Positions 49,930 to 58,905 of a DNA stretch of 64,000 nt are shown one piece after another (position 1 is the stretch's first letter; every line of letters starts with the position of its first letter). The position numbers were made by a program, and so were the translations under genes. Location: NCBI GenBank assembly GCA_024743115.1, contig JANSXC010000006.1:124001-188000 (forward strand), read 5' to 3'. The stretch is from a bacterium (lineage in GTDB: Bacteria; Planctomycetota; UBA1135; UBA2386). The notes below the pieces were generated by a model. It was not told where the DNA came from and did not search any database. It was given only the letters and a program-made list of their open reading frames with translations.

Positions 49930-51579
49930 ATGAAACGCCTCTCCGCAGCTCTCTTCTCCGCGTCCGCTCTGCTCGCCGGTAGTGCGCTCGTCGCCCAGGG
50001 CCCGCAGCCGATTCCGCCGTTGCCGCCGGCGCCCGTGCCGCCGCAGAACCCGATCACGCCGGCCAAGACGATCCTCGGCAAGCTGCTGTTCTGGGAAGAG
50101 CAGATGTCGACGGACAACCGCGTCGCGTGCGGCACCTGTCACACGTTCGAAGCGGGTGGCGGTGATCTGCGCCGCGCCCGGCACCCCGGTCTCGACGGCA
50201 TCTTCGGCAACGCGGATGACAAGTTCGGTTCGCCGGGTATCCGCCGCAGCGACGCGAACAACGACTACATGCCCGACGGGGACTTCGATCTCGAGGTCCA
50301 GGTCACGGGCCGCGCGACGCCGACGATGATCACGGCGGCGTGGTTCCCCGAGTTGTTCTGGGACGGCCGCGCCGGACGCACGTTCCTCGATCCGGCGACC
50401 GGCCAGACTTCGATCCCGAATGGTGGCGCGCTCGAGAACCAGGCGATCGCGCCGATCCTCGCCGGCAACGAGATGGCGCACGATGCCCGCACGTGGGCGC
50501 AGGCGACGACCAAGCTCGTGGCCGCACAGCCGATGGCGCTCGCGACGAACCTGACGCCCGACATGGCGGCCGCGATCGGGGGCGGCGAGAGCTACCCCGA
50601 TCTGTTCCAGGCGGCGTTCGGCACGCCGGCGATCACCGCCGAACGCATCGCCTATGCGCTCGCGACCTACCAGCGCACGCTGGTCGCGGACCAGACCCCG
50701 TGGGATCGGTTCAACGCGGGCCAGCAGAACGCTCTGACGCAGGCGCAGCGCCGCGGGCTCGGCGTCTTCACCGGTCCGGGACGTTGTGCGGTGTGTCACA
50801 GCGATGCGCTCTTCAGCGATGGCAGCTACCGCAACCTCGGGCTGCGGCCGATCGCCGAGGACAACGGTCGCCAGGGCGTGACCGGGCGCGTGCAGGATCG
50901 TGGCAAGTTCAAGGTTCCGAGTCTGCGGAACGTCGGACTGCGCCGCAGCTTCATGCACGACGGGCGCTTCCAGACCCTGCAGCAGGTCGTGCAGTTCTAC
51001 GCCGGTCGCGGCGGTCCGTTCCTGGACAACAAGGATCCCGTGCTGAACCAGATCGGCTTCCCGCCGCCCGCTGGCGCGGACCTCGAGAACTTCCTGCGGA
51101 ACGCGCTCACCGATCCGCGGGTCACTGCTGGCACCTTCCCGTTCGATCGCCCGACGTTGCGCTCGGAGCAGTTGCCGCCCGCGGGTGACATCTACGGCGG
51201 TCCGACGGTCGGCACCGGCGCGGTGTTGCCGCGCATGATCGCGGGCGTTCCCGCCAACGTCGGCAACTCGCAGTTCAAGGTCGGCATCCACCAGGCCCGC
51301 GGCGGTTCGCTCGCGGCGCTGCTCGTGACGCCGTTTCAGGGCCTCAGCGTCGAGTTCGGCGCGACGGTGCTCGTCGATCTCGGTAGCTCGGCGGTGTTCT
51401 TCACGCCGCTCGGCGGTGCTGCGGGCGCCCCGGGTGCCGGCTACGGCACGCAGCAGTTCCCGATCCCGAACGACCCGGGGCTCGCGGGCCTGACCGCCTA
51501 CACGCAGTGGTTGGTCTTCGACTCCGGTTCGGCCGGCGGCTTCGCGGCGACCGAGGGCGCGCGCGTCGATCTCTTCTGA
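49930..51579 (+). CDS. Di-heme cytochrome c peroxidase/MauG-family protein with C-terminal module
   Basis: 549 residues with signal peptide RLSAALFSASALLAGSALVA. Two c-type heme sites: CGTCH (C67-H71) and CAVCH (C286-H290), both in the di-heme peroxidase context (LGKLLFWEEQMSTDNRVACG, ERIAYALATYQRTLVADQTP, GRFKVPSLRNVGL-like KFKVPSLRNVGLRRSFMHDG). The family reduces hydrogen peroxide with electrons from small cytochromes, or modifies protein Trp residues. The catalytic part ends near residue 400. A Gly/Pro linker leads to a beta-rich tail containing IPNDPGLAGLTAYTQWLVFD, matching the shared C-terminal module. Such a fusion is unusual for this enzyme. A cytochrome c maturation system must exist elsewhere. 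Confidence 0.9.
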   Translation: MKRLSAALFSASALLAGSALVAQGPQPIPPLPPAPVPPQNPITPAKTILGKLLFWEEQMSTDNRVACGTCHTFEAGGGDLRRARHPGLDGIFGNADDKFGSPGIRRSDANNDYMPDGDFDLEVQVTGRATPTMITAAWFPELFWDGRAGRTFLDPATGQTSIPNGGALENQAIAPILAGNEMAHDARTWAQATTKLVAAQPMALATNLTPDMAAAIGGGESYPDLFQAAFGTPAITAERIAYALATYQRTLVADQTPWDRFNAGQQNALTQAQRRGLGVFTGPGRCAVCHSDALFSDGSYRNLGLRPIAEDNGRQGVTGRVQDRGKFKVPSLRNVGLRRSFMHDGRFQTLQQVVQFYAGRGGPFLDNKDPVLNQIGFPPPAGADLENFLRNALTDPRVTAGTFPFDRPTLRSEQLPPAGDIYGGPTVGTGAVLPRMIAGVPANVGNSQFKVGIHQARGGSLAALLVTPFQGLSVEFGATVLVDLGSSAVFFTPLGGAAGAPGAGYGTQQFPIPNDPGLAGLTAYTQWLVFDSGSAGGFAATEGARVDLF

Positions 51580-51688
51580 TCGACCGGCGCGGCGGTGGTA
51601 GGGAGATTCGCCGGGGGAGCTGGCGGAGTTCGGGCTCCTGGCGGTCGTTGGCTGGCAGCGCGCTGGCGGGTGCCGGCGCAACTTGCCA

Positions 51689-52891
51689 ATGACCACCACG
51701 CGACGTTCGTTCTTCCGTTTCCTTGGATCACTGCCGGTTGGCGCCTGGGGCGTCTCTTCCTGGCTGCAAATGAACGGCTCAGCCGGACGTGACTCGCGCG
51801 GATGTGATTCGCGGTCCCAGGATCCGGCCCAACAGGATCCGGCCCAACAAGATCCTGGGGTGGGCAAGCCGGGTCGCGAGGCGCTGGACGAAGCGCTCGA
51901 GATGCTGGCGCCGTACGGGCCCAGCTATCGCGGTGGGCTGTCGAACCATGGTCCGATGACGGCCGAGGCACTCGTCAGCCTGGGGCGGCACGATGCCGTG
52001 ATCGACTGGGTGAAGCGCTACCGTGCCCGGCTCGAGGACCCGTTGAAGCCGCGGGCGCGGATCGCGGCGCCCAAGTGGCGCGAGGCGCTCGGGGACCGGT
52101 CCCGGGGCGGCGATTGGGAGCAGTGGTTCCAGAACGAACTCGCCGAGTCACCATGGCGGGAGGTCGTGGCGCGGTGGGTGCCTCGGCTGGCGCCCGGGAT
52201 GGCCGCGGCGGGGTTGCACGGGGTGATCCGCGCCGGTCACGCCGTCTGCTCGATCGCGGTGGTCGAGAACCCACTGCGTCGCGCAGAGTTGGCGCGGGCG
52301 CTGGCGTACTGGGCCACGGAGTACCTGGAGTTGCCGGGGCGGTACTCGCGCCCAGGCAAACTCGCGCCGGCGAGTGCGCTGGCCCACGTCCCGCGACTGC
52401 CGGACGATCAGCGGCTTGGGCGTGGTTTGATCTCGACCGAGTTGCGGGACCTGATCGGCTTCGAGGCGTTTCCGGCCGTCATCGATCTCGTCGACCCGTC
52501 CGCGGGTTCACCGACGTTCTTGTCTGATCTGATCGCGACGTTCGCGGGCACCTTCACCAACACCACGGTCAAGTCGTTCGACTTCCTGCATGCCGTCACC
52601 GGTGCGGCCGCGGTGGCCGAGCTCACGCCCTACGTTGCCCCCGCCGATCAGGCTGGGGTCAAGGCCTGCATCTGGCAGGTCAATGGTGCGCTCTTCGCCA
52701 GGTACAGCCGGCCGGGACTCGATGCAGCCGTCGAGCCTCGCGAGTCCGCCGACTTCGAACGGTTGGCGAAGCTCGCGGTGGCGAGCGGTGACGAGCACAC
52801 GATCAAACTCACGGCCGCGTGCCGGCGGGAGTGGCAGCGCAACCAGGATCACCGACTCCTGACCGCGACCGCGAAGCGCGTGTCGCGCTGA
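51689..52891 (+). CDS. Questin-oxidase-like (DUF4243) protein with Tat-type signal
   Basis: 400 residues from ATG at 51689; an in-frame TTG at 51683 is an alternative. The N-terminus TTTRRSFFRFLGSLPVGAWG resembles a twin-arginine signal. After a low-complexity linker (DPAQQDPAQQDP) the body matches questin oxidases: EALDEALEMLAPYGPSYRGG, LSNHGPMTAEALVSLGRHDA, WREVVARWVPRLAPGMAAAG, LHGVIRAGHAVCSIAVVENP and IWQVNGALFARYSRP, with conserved His residues in LSNHGPM, HGVIRAGHA and the FLHAVTGAAA region. Fungal members open anthraquinone rings by Baeyer-Villiger-type oxidation; the bacterial substrate is unknown. Its upstream neighbour is the peroxidase gene on the same strand. Confidence 0.82.
   Translation: MTTTRRSFFRFLGSLPVGAWGVSSWLQMNGSAGRDSRGCDSRSQDPAQQDPAQQDPGVGKPGREALDEALEMLAPYGPSYRGGLSNHGPMTAEALVSLGRHDAVIDWVKRYRARLEDPLKPRARIAAPKWREALGDRSRGGDWEQWFQNELAESPWREVVARWVPRLAPGMAAAGLHGVIRAGHAVCSIAVVENPLRRAELARALAYWATEYLELPGRYSRPGKLAPASALAHVPRLPDDQRLGRGLISTELRDLIGFEAFPAVIDLVDPSAGSPTFLSDLIATFAGTFTNTTVKSFDFLHAVTGAAAVAELTPYVAPADQAGVKACIWQVNGALFARYSRPGLDAAVEPRESADFERLAKLAVASGDEHTIKLTAACRREWQRNQDHRLLTATAKRVSR
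51818..51856 (+). repeat. 15-bp tandem repeat in the linker of the questin-oxidase-like gene
   Basis: CAGGATCCGGCCCAA at 51818-51832 is repeated exactly at 51833-51847, with a partial copy after. It encodes QDPAQ units just after the signal sequence. Confidence 0.85.
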
Positions 52892-52925
52892 CCGGCGTGT
52901 CGTCTCGATTCCTGGCCGGTCTCGA

Positions 52926-54350
52926 TCAGAAGCCGAACGGGTCGGGTCGATCGTCCGGCACTTCCACGCGCACCCGAGCCCACCAGATCCGGCCGCGATC
53001 GTCGAACTCACGCACCAGCGCCAGCATCAGCCGCGGGTCGGGCGCCACCTTGCCCGCGAAACGTTCGGTACCGTTGACGACGATCCGCACGGGTGACGCG
53101 AAGTCGATCATGTCGGGGTGCAGGTAGACGGCGAGCTCGCGGACCTGATCCGTCGTGATCTCGAACCGGTTGTCGCCGGCGTAGCGCGCATCCGCGGTCA
53201 GCGCGCCCTTGTGATCCGGTCGCGGCGTGAGCTCGAGCCAGTGGCGCAGATTCCACCGCAGCGGACGATCCTCGTGGCGGACCTCGTGCTCGGGCCAGCC
53301 CTTGATGCCCCACGTCCGCGTGAACTTCATCGCCCCGCCCGCCCGGATGTAGACCCGTGCGGGCCTTGGGTCTCGCGGATGGTCCGCGAAGAAGCGCGCG
53401 ACCTTCGGCAGTTCGTCGGCATAGATCTCGTGGCCGCCGTCCTTCTCGACGAAGACCCAGTCGAGCTCGTGTTCCTTGGCCCAGGCGGCGTTGGTGCGAC
53501 TGTCCTTGTCGATGCCGTACGGCTCGCGCTTGCCCCACGTCACGTAACCCGGCACCGCCAGCAGGTTGGCGATCGAGCGCTTCGCGACGAAGTCGTAACC
53601 GCCGCTCTGCGGCGAAACCGCGGCGAAGCGATCGCCGATCGTCAGCGCACTGCGGAACGCCATGTGGCCGCCCATCGACTGGCCGGTGACGTAGATGCGG
53701 TCCGGGTCGATGTGCAGCCGCCGCTGCAGGTCGGAGATCACCGACAGCGCGATCGAGTTGCCGATCTGCCCCCAGCCGCGCGAGCTCGCGGGCGCGACGA
53801 CGATCGCGCGCAGGTGCTTCGCCATCGCCGGCGCGTAGGCGCGCAGGTAAGCCTGCGCCACCCGACCGGCGCGCCCCGGCGACATCGACGAATTGCCACC
53901 GTGCGCGACGAACACGAGTGGCGCGGCCCGGTCGGCGCGATAGCCCTTCGGCACGAACAGGAAGTAGCGCGTTGCGTAGTCGACGTGATAGCACTCGACC
54001 TCGTGCGTCGTTGTCCGACCGACGAGCGCCTCGGCGGACGGATACTCGTGGCGCGGCGCGCGCAGTGCGGTCTCGAGCTCGGCTGGCGTAACGACGCCGA
54101 GCTCGCGCAACTCGGCGAGCAAGGCATCGACGCGCTCACCGCCCGCGTGCAACGCGCCGTCGTGGCGCGCGTCGAGGAAGGCGTCGATCGCTTCGCCGGG
54201 GCTCCTGGCGGGGTGGTCGGACTGGGCTGACTCGGACTGGGTCGACTCGGACTGGGCCGAGATGCTGGGGCCAACCGCGAGAATGCCCGCGAACGCGAGC
54301 CCGGGCGCAAAGCGGGGGAATGCGCAAGAACGGCGATCGGTTGCGGGCAT
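52926..54350 (-). CDS. Exported alpha/beta hydrolase (PHB-depolymerase/LpqC-like esterase)
   Basis: 474 residues from ATG at 54350; ATG at 54371 is possible. Signal peptide RFAPGLAFAGILAVGPSISA. The nucleophile elbow is S225 in YVTGQSMGGHM, the oxyanion strand APLVFVAHGGNSSMSPGRAG precedes it, and a candidate acid/His pair is in VEKDGGHEIYADELPKVARF. The C-terminal about 130 residues are a beta-domain (RVYIRAGGAMKFTRTWGIKG ... ELAVYLHPDMIDFASPVRIV) that may bind the substrate. It resembles secreted polyester or feruloyl-type esterases. A 15-bp repeat encodes SESTQSESAQSD after the signal peptide. It converges with the questin-oxidase-like gene. Confidence 0.85.
   Translation of the reverse strand: MPATDRRSCAFPRFAPGLAFAGILAVGPSISAQSESTQSESAQSDHPARSPGEAIDAFLDARHDGALHAGGERVDALLAELRELGVVTPAELETALRAPRHEYPSAEALVGRTTTHEVECYHVDYATRYFLFVPKGYRADRAAPLVFVAHGGNSSMSPGRAGRVAQAYLRAYAPAMAKHLRAIVVAPASSRGWGQIGNSIALSVISDLQRRLHIDPDRIYVTGQSMGGHMAFRSALTIGDRFAAVSPQSGGYDFVAKRSIANLLAVPGYVTWGKREPYGIDKDSRTNAAWAKEHELDWVFVEKDGGHEIYADELPKVARFFADHPRDPRPARVYIRAGGAMKFTRTWGIKGWPEHEVRHEDRPLRWNLRHWLELTPRPDHKGALTADARYAGDNRFEITTDQVRELAVYLHPDMIDFASPVRIVVNGTERFAGKVAPDPRLMLALVREFDDRGRIWWARVRVEVPDDRPDPFGF
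54217..54261 (-). repeat. 15-bp tandem repeat after the signal peptide of the esterase gene
   Basis: Three copies (54217-54231, 54232-54246, 54247-54261) beginning TCGGACTGGG in plus orientation encode the SESTQ/SESAQ linker. The same period and position as in the questin-oxidase-like gene. Confidence 0.85.
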
Positions 54351-54442
54351 CGTCGCCAAACTGTGCCACATCCCTGCGGAATCTGCTTCGATCACGACCA
54401 CCGATCGGTTGAGCGGGGCGCCACCGATCGGACGCTCCATCC

Positions 54443-55042
54443 ATGACCCGACCCAGCTGGACCGCACCTGCCGGCATCGCCGGACTGATCTTCGACTGCG
54501 ACGGCACGCTCGCCGACACGATGCCGGCGCACTTCCGCGCGTGGACCGCGATGCTCGCGCCGTTCGGGATTCCGTTCCCCGAGCCGCGGTTCTACGCGAT
54601 GGGCGGGATGCCGACGGATCGCATCATTCGCGCGCTCGCTGCCGACGCGGGCGTCGAGGTGACCGACGTCGCGGCGATGACGGCCGAGAAGGAGCGGCTG
54701 TTCGTGCAGAACATCGACGCGGTCACGCCGATCGTGCCCGTCGTCGACGTCGCTGCTGCGCACCGCGGCCGCCTGCCGATGGCGGTCGCCAGCGGCGGCT
54801 ACCGCGCCGTCGTCGGGCGAACGATCGACCGCCTCGGCCTGCGGGACTGGTTCGTGACGATGGTTACCGCCGAGGACACCGAGCGCCACAAGCCGGAGCC
54901 CGATGTGTTCCTCGAAGCGGCCCGCCGGCTCGACGTCGCGCCCGCCGAGTGCGCGGTGTTCGAGGATACCGACCTCGGCCTCGAGGCCGCGCGGCGTGCC
55001 GGGATGCTCGGCATCGACGTCCGGCCGTGGGGCAAGAAGTGA
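54443..55042 (+). CDS. HAD-superfamily phosphatase (beta-phosphoglucomutase-like)
   Basis: 199 residues. HAD motif I is LIFDCDGTLADTMPAHFRAW with nucleophile and acid Asp in DCDGT. Motif II is in PMAVASGGYRAVVGRTI (Ser-Gly), motif III Lys in RHKPEPDVFLEAARRL, motif IV FEDTDLGLEAARRAGM. The helical cap between motifs I and II is of the C1 type, as in beta-phosphoglucomutase and phosphoglycolate-phosphatase-like proteins. The exact substrate cannot be read. Divergent from the esterase gene, with 92 bases between starts. Confidence 0.93.
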   Translation: MTRPSWTAPAGIAGLIFDCDGTLADTMPAHFRAWTAMLAPFGIPFPEPRFYAMGGMPTDRIIRALAADAGVEVTDVAAMTAEKERLFVQNIDAVTPIVPVVDVAAAHRGRLPMAVASGGYRAVVGRTIDRLGLRDWFVTMVTAEDTERHKPEPDVFLEAARRLDVAPAECAVFEDTDLGLEAARRAGMLGIDVRPWGKK

Positions 55043-55052
55043 GGCCGGGCTG

Positions 55053-55070
55053 CCCCCGCCAGAATGGGGG
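55053..55070. terminator. Hairpin between convergent genes
   Basis: CCCCC / GGGGG around GCCAGAAT, between the HAD stop at 55042 and the opposing stop at 55082. Confidence 0.45.
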
Positions 55071-55081
55071 GCTGGTCAGGC

Positions 55082-56875
55082 CTACAGCCCGAACCGCAGC
55101 TCGACGCCGTTGCTCGACGTTGCGCCGAGTGGGGTGAGCGCGGCGGTCGGGTCGTAGCAAGCGGACTGCGCAATCACCCGGGCGCCGGGGAAGTTCGGCA
55201 CGTTGAACGGCAGCGTGACCGACGTCGCGCCCTGCGGGAAGAACAACAGCACGGCGAGCTGGTCGTTGAACTGGAAGCACCCCGGCATGCCGAAGCCGGT
55301 GAGGTCCATGCCGGGATCGAACTTCTGAAAGCCGAGGAGCAAGCCGCCGAAGATCGCGGTGCTCGTCATCTCCGACGTCGTCAGGTTGATCGTCGTGTTG
55401 ATCACGGGCAAGTCCGATGCGGTCAGCGTCAGCGGCGCGAGGTCCGCGGTCGCGGTGGCGATCGTGCCGGTGGCCAGCGTCGTGGTGAGGTCGGTGCTGC
55501 CGCCGTCGAGTGATGGCCCGCCCGGCGTGTAGCCGATCAGCCAGCCATCACCACCGGGCCAGGTGCTGACGCTCGTGGTATCGAGCGCGCCGAATACGAA
55601 CGCGACGTTGCCCGTCGTGCGATCGAACTGGAACTGGAACGTGCTCGGCGTCGTGCCAGGGGTCTGGCCGACGTAGCCGACGACCGCGTCCCAGGTGATG
55701 ATCGACAGGTTGCCGATCTCCTCGAAGAATACGCCCCCGCTGGCCGGGTCATCGGGGATGAGGTCGTGCCAGATGGCCCACGTCGTGCTCGGCCAGCCGA
55801 GGAACTCGGTCGGGGTCGGCGAAAAGTCGAACGCGGCGTTGTTCGAGGCCGTCGAGAGGATGCCGTTCGAGGTGACGTTCAGCGTCGTCGTCGAGCCGCC
55901 GGGGAACGCGAGCGCGCTCGCGAGTGTGATCGTAGTTTCCGCGTCGTCCGCGAGGTTGAGGTTGGCCGCAGCGCCCGTCGGCGCCACGAAGGTCGTGGTG
56001 CTCGTCGTGACGAGGTAACCGTTGCCCGTGAACAGCATGTCGAAGGCCGAGTTCGACAGGTCGATGCCCGGCGTGTTCTGGAACCACTCGTAGAACGACG
56101 TGTAGCCGCCGACGCAACCGCGGCCGAAGTTCGCCGTTGTCGCGCAGCCACTCAGCGCAGTGAGATCGAAGCCGCCCGAGCCGTCCGGCGCCCAGTCGAT
56201 GCCGCCGTCCGTGATGGGCGCGGGGCTGCCGACGAGGTCGTGATCGTGCAGCGTCGCGTTGCCCGCGGTCTGGATCGGCAGCGCGGCGAGTGACACGGCG
56301 TTCTGCGAAACTCCGTTGCCCGGGCTCGCGCCGATCAGCCACGGACCTGAGTTCTGGGACAGATTGCTGTCGTAGCTCGTGCGGATCGCGCCACCGTCGA
56401 CCAGCACGAGTTGGAACGTGTGCGGCGTCATGCCCTGGTACTCGAACACGTCGAGCCAGGTGATGACCGCGTAGGCCGGATCGTTGCCGCTCGCGGGCAC
56501 CGCGTTGAACCAGACGTTGCCGCTGCCCGGCGCGTCGGGCTCGAGGTCGACCCAGAACGGGCAGATCCGTGCGAACGGATCGGCGACCAGGGTCGCGGGG
56601 TCCGGATCGAAGTCGGCCTGGCCACCCGTGGCGCCGAGCGTGATGTAGCCGTTGTCACAGACCTGGATGTCCGTGTAGGTCTGGCCACCGTAGGCGAACG
56701 AGAACCCGAGCCCGAGCGGCGCCGAGATGTCCTCGTCGATGAGGTTGAGGTTGGTGCCGAGGTTGGGGTTCCAACACGGCAGCGAAGACTGGGCGGACGC
56801 CACGCTGCCCAGCGACGTGACGATCAGGGACGTGACAGCGAGCAGCGCGTGCGCTGGCAGGGAGAATCGATTCAT
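55082..56875 (-). CDS. Exported nidogen-like/jelly-roll duplicated protein with C-terminal module
   Basis: 597 residues from ATG at 56875 with signal peptide LPAHALLAVTSLIVTSLGSV to ASAQ. Two similar halves of about 210 residues: LGLGFSFAYGGQTYTDIQVC, DNGYITLGATGGQ, PFARICPFWVDLEPD, YAVITWLDVFEYQGMTPHTF, QLVLVDGGAIRTSYDS, WLIGASPGNG; and LNLADDAETTITLASALAFP, TSNGILSTASNNAAFDFSPT, TWAIWHDLIPDDPASGGVFF, LSIITWDAVVGYVGQTPG, WLIGYTPGG. This is the pattern of nidogen/extracellular-adhesion beta-sandwiches. The end (SEMTSTAIFGGLLLGFQKFD ... VPNFPGARVIAQSACYDPTA) matches the shared C-terminal module. Probably a surface protein; ligand unknown. Confidence 0.78.
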   Translation of the reverse strand: MNRFSLPAHALLAVTSLIVTSLGSVASAQSSLPCWNPNLGTNLNLIDEDISAPLGLGFSFAYGGQTYTDIQVCDNGYITLGATGGQADFDPDPATLVADPFARICPFWVDLEPDAPGSGNVWFNAVPASGNDPAYAVITWLDVFEYQGMTPHTFQLVLVDGGAIRTSYDSNLSQNSGPWLIGASPGNGVSQNAVSLAALPIQTAGNATLHDHDLVGSPAPITDGGIDWAPDGSGGFDLTALSGCATTANFGRGCVGGYTSFYEWFQNTPGIDLSNSAFDMLFTGNGYLVTTSTTTFVAPTGAAANLNLADDAETTITLASALAFPGGSTTTLNVTSNGILSTASNNAAFDFSPTPTEFLGWPSTTWAIWHDLIPDDPASGGVFFEEIGNLSIITWDAVVGYVGQTPGTTPSTFQFQFDRTTGNVAFVFGALDTTSVSTWPGGDGWLIGYTPGGPSLDGGSTDLTTTLATGTIATATADLAPLTLTASDLPVINTTINLTTSEMTSTAIFGGLLLGFQKFDPGMDLTGFGMPGCFQFNDQLAVLLFFPQGATSVTLPFNVPNFPGARVIAQSACYDPTAALTPLGATSSNGVELRFGL

Positions 56876-56966
56876 GGCGAGTGAGCCGCGGGCCCGTCGT
56901 GGGGTCATCGGGTGCCGGGGGGGGGCGACCGCAGAAGCATACCGCCCGCGTCGGTTCGACGGGCGC

Positions 56967-58874
56967 TCACGCGCCGCTGACATCGAACTCGAACGCGCTG
57001 CGGTAGTCGGCGTGCCGCTGCAGGTGCTCGACGAGTCCCAGCAGATCGGGATCGTTCGCGAGCGTCGCGCTGTCGCCGATCACGGTCAGATGACGTCGGG
57101 CCCGTGTCAGCGCGACGTTGAGGCGCCGCAGTTCGCGCAGGAAGCCGACCTCACCGTTTTCGTTGCTGCGTACGAGCGACACGACCGTCGCTTCCTTCTC
57201 GCGACCCTGCAGCGCGTCGACCGTCCCGATTTCGATCTTTTCCGGCAGCGCCCGCCGCAGCAGCTGCACCTGCGCGTTGTAAGGCGTCAGGACGGCGATC
57301 GCGTCCGCCGCTACGCCGGCGTCGAGCAGTTCCGCGACGACGTGTCGGACGAGCGCGACCTCGCCCGGGTTGGCCTTCGAACCGTCGTCGTCGCCCGGGG
57401 TCTCCTCGTGGCCGCAGCCGGCGGTATCGAGGAAGCGCAGCGGCGTCACCGTCCATTCGCCTGCCGCGACGTCCGGCAGATCCGTGAGCTGATGCTCCGC
57501 GACGGCGGGGGCGGCGCGCAGCGTGTCGCCGTAGAAGCGGTGCGCGGGCCAGCTCATGATCGCCTGGTGCATGCGGTACTGCATCGTCAGCTGCCGCGCG
57601 AATGTCTCGCGGTGCTCCGAGTCGATGAGGCGTTCGAACAGCGTCGTGCCGAGGCCGCCGCGTTCGGCGCGGTCACTGAGGATCGTCGGGCCGAGCTGGC
57701 GATGGTCGCCGGCGAGCAGCACGCGCCGCGTGCGTGTCAGTGGGATCCAGCACGCGGCCTCGAGGGCCTGCGCGGCTTCGTCGATCACGAGCTGATCGAA
57801 CACGGTCGTCTGCAGCAGCCGATCGGCCGCGCCCGTCGTCGTCGCGAGCACGACCTCGGCACCGTCGACGATGCCGCGCGTGATCGCGGACTCGAGCTGT
57901 CGCAGTTCGCGGCGGCGGGCGCGGACCTCGTTGCGGGCGGCGGCGCGATCGCGGCGGTTGGTCGCGCGATGCACGGCGCGCAGACCCTGCTCGACTTCGC
58001 GCCGCACGGTCTTGAGCAGCTTCTGCTCGGGCGCGTCGTCGATCTGGGCCGCGAGCGTCGCTCGGATCACGCGGTCGCTCACGCGGGCGGGATGGCCGAG
58101 CCGCACGATGCGAACGCCCGCGGCCGCGAGCCGTTCGGCGAGGTTGTCGACCGCGACGTTGGATGGTGCGCAGGCGAGCACGCGATCGCCGCGCGCGATG
58201 ACCTGCCGCACGAACTCGACGACCGCGGTGGTCTTGCCCGTGCCCGGCGGGCCGTGCAGCAACGCGACCTGTTCGGCCGCGAGCGCGTGCGTGATTGCAG
58301 CGCGCTGGGAGTCGTCGAGCGCGTCGTCGAAGAACGTCGGTTCGCCGAGCCTGCCGACCTCTGGAGCGCGTTCGCCGCACAGCACCTCGACGAGTCGCCG
58401 CCGTTCGGTGTCCGGATCGCGCTCGAACTCGTCGATCGCTCCGCGCAGCCGCTGCCACGTCACGTCGGAGGCGAGTCGATCGAGGCGTACGAGCGTCGGC
58501 AGCTCGGCGTCCTCGTCGTCGAGTGTGATCGTCAGCGAGTCGCGGCGTACGCGCGCGACGACGCCCGTCGCCGCGGGTTCGCCATCGCGGTTCTGGCGCA
58601 GCGCGACGAGGTCGCCGGGGCCGAGGCGATGCGCGGGCAGCGTCGCGTCGCGGCTGCTCGCGAGCACTGCCTGCAGGGCGCCGCCGATGCCGGGCAGCAG
58701 ATCGCGCACTTCTAGTCGCAGCAGCGTGGTGCCGCGGGCGACGAGTTCAGCGTCCGAACGCTCTCGTGCCAGCCGTTCACTGGCCGCCCGTTCGGCCTGC
58801 TGTTCGAGCGCGAGCAGCTCGCGCTGCCGGGCCGCGAACTCGGGGCGTGAACCGATCCCGTCGTTTGCACTCAT
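56967..58874 (-). CDS. SF1 DNA/RNA helicase, IGHMBP2-like
   Basis: 635 residues, full length. The N-terminal about 150 residues contain a beta-barrel (LGPGDLVALRQNRDGEPAAT) typical of SMUBP2-type helicases. Motif I is LLHGPPGTGKTTAVVEFVRQ, Ia ACAPSNVAVDNLAERL, motif II VIDEAAQALEAACWIPL (DEAA), III LAGDHRQLGPTI, IV LTMQYRMHQAIMSWPAHRFY, V TVDALQGREKEATVVSLVRS and VI RRLNVALTRARRHLTVIGD. It unwinds nucleic acid 5' to 3' in known relatives. The insertion between Ia and II (RREVEQGLRAVHRATNRRDR) is a helical 1B stalk. Single gene, no clear operon partner. Confidence 0.93.
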   Translation of the reverse strand: MSANDGIGSRPEFAARQRELLALEQQAERAASERLARERSDAELVARGTTLLRLEVRDLLPGIGGALQAVLASSRDATLPAHRLGPGDLVALRQNRDGEPAATGVVARVRRDSLTITLDDEDAELPTLVRLDRLASDVTWQRLRGAIDEFERDPDTERRRLVEVLCGERAPEVGRLGEPTFFDDALDDSQRAAITHALAAEQVALLHGPPGTGKTTAVVEFVRQVIARGDRVLACAPSNVAVDNLAERLAAAGVRIVRLGHPARVSDRVIRATLAAQIDDAPEQKLLKTVRREVEQGLRAVHRATNRRDRAAARNEVRARRRELRQLESAITRGIVDGAEVVLATTTGAADRLLQTTVFDQLVIDEAAQALEAACWIPLTRTRRVLLAGDHRQLGPTILSDRAERGGLGTTLFERLIDSEHRETFARQLTMQYRMHQAIMSWPAHRFYGDTLRAAPAVAEHQLTDLPDVAAGEWTVTPLRFLDTAGCGHEETPGDDDGSKANPGEVALVRHVVAELLDAGVAADAIAVLTPYNAQVQLLRRALPEKIEIGTVDALQGREKEATVVSLVRSNENGEVGFLRELRRLNVALTRARRHLTVIGDSATLANDPDLLGLVEHLQRHADYRSAFEFDVSGA

Positions 58875-58905
58875 CGCTGGCTGGTCTGAGTTGCCGGGTC
58901 TCGGC

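Noticed and set aside
56727..58715. 662-codon open frame on the plus strand
   Set aside because: Antisense of the helicase gene, which shows all SF1 motifs.
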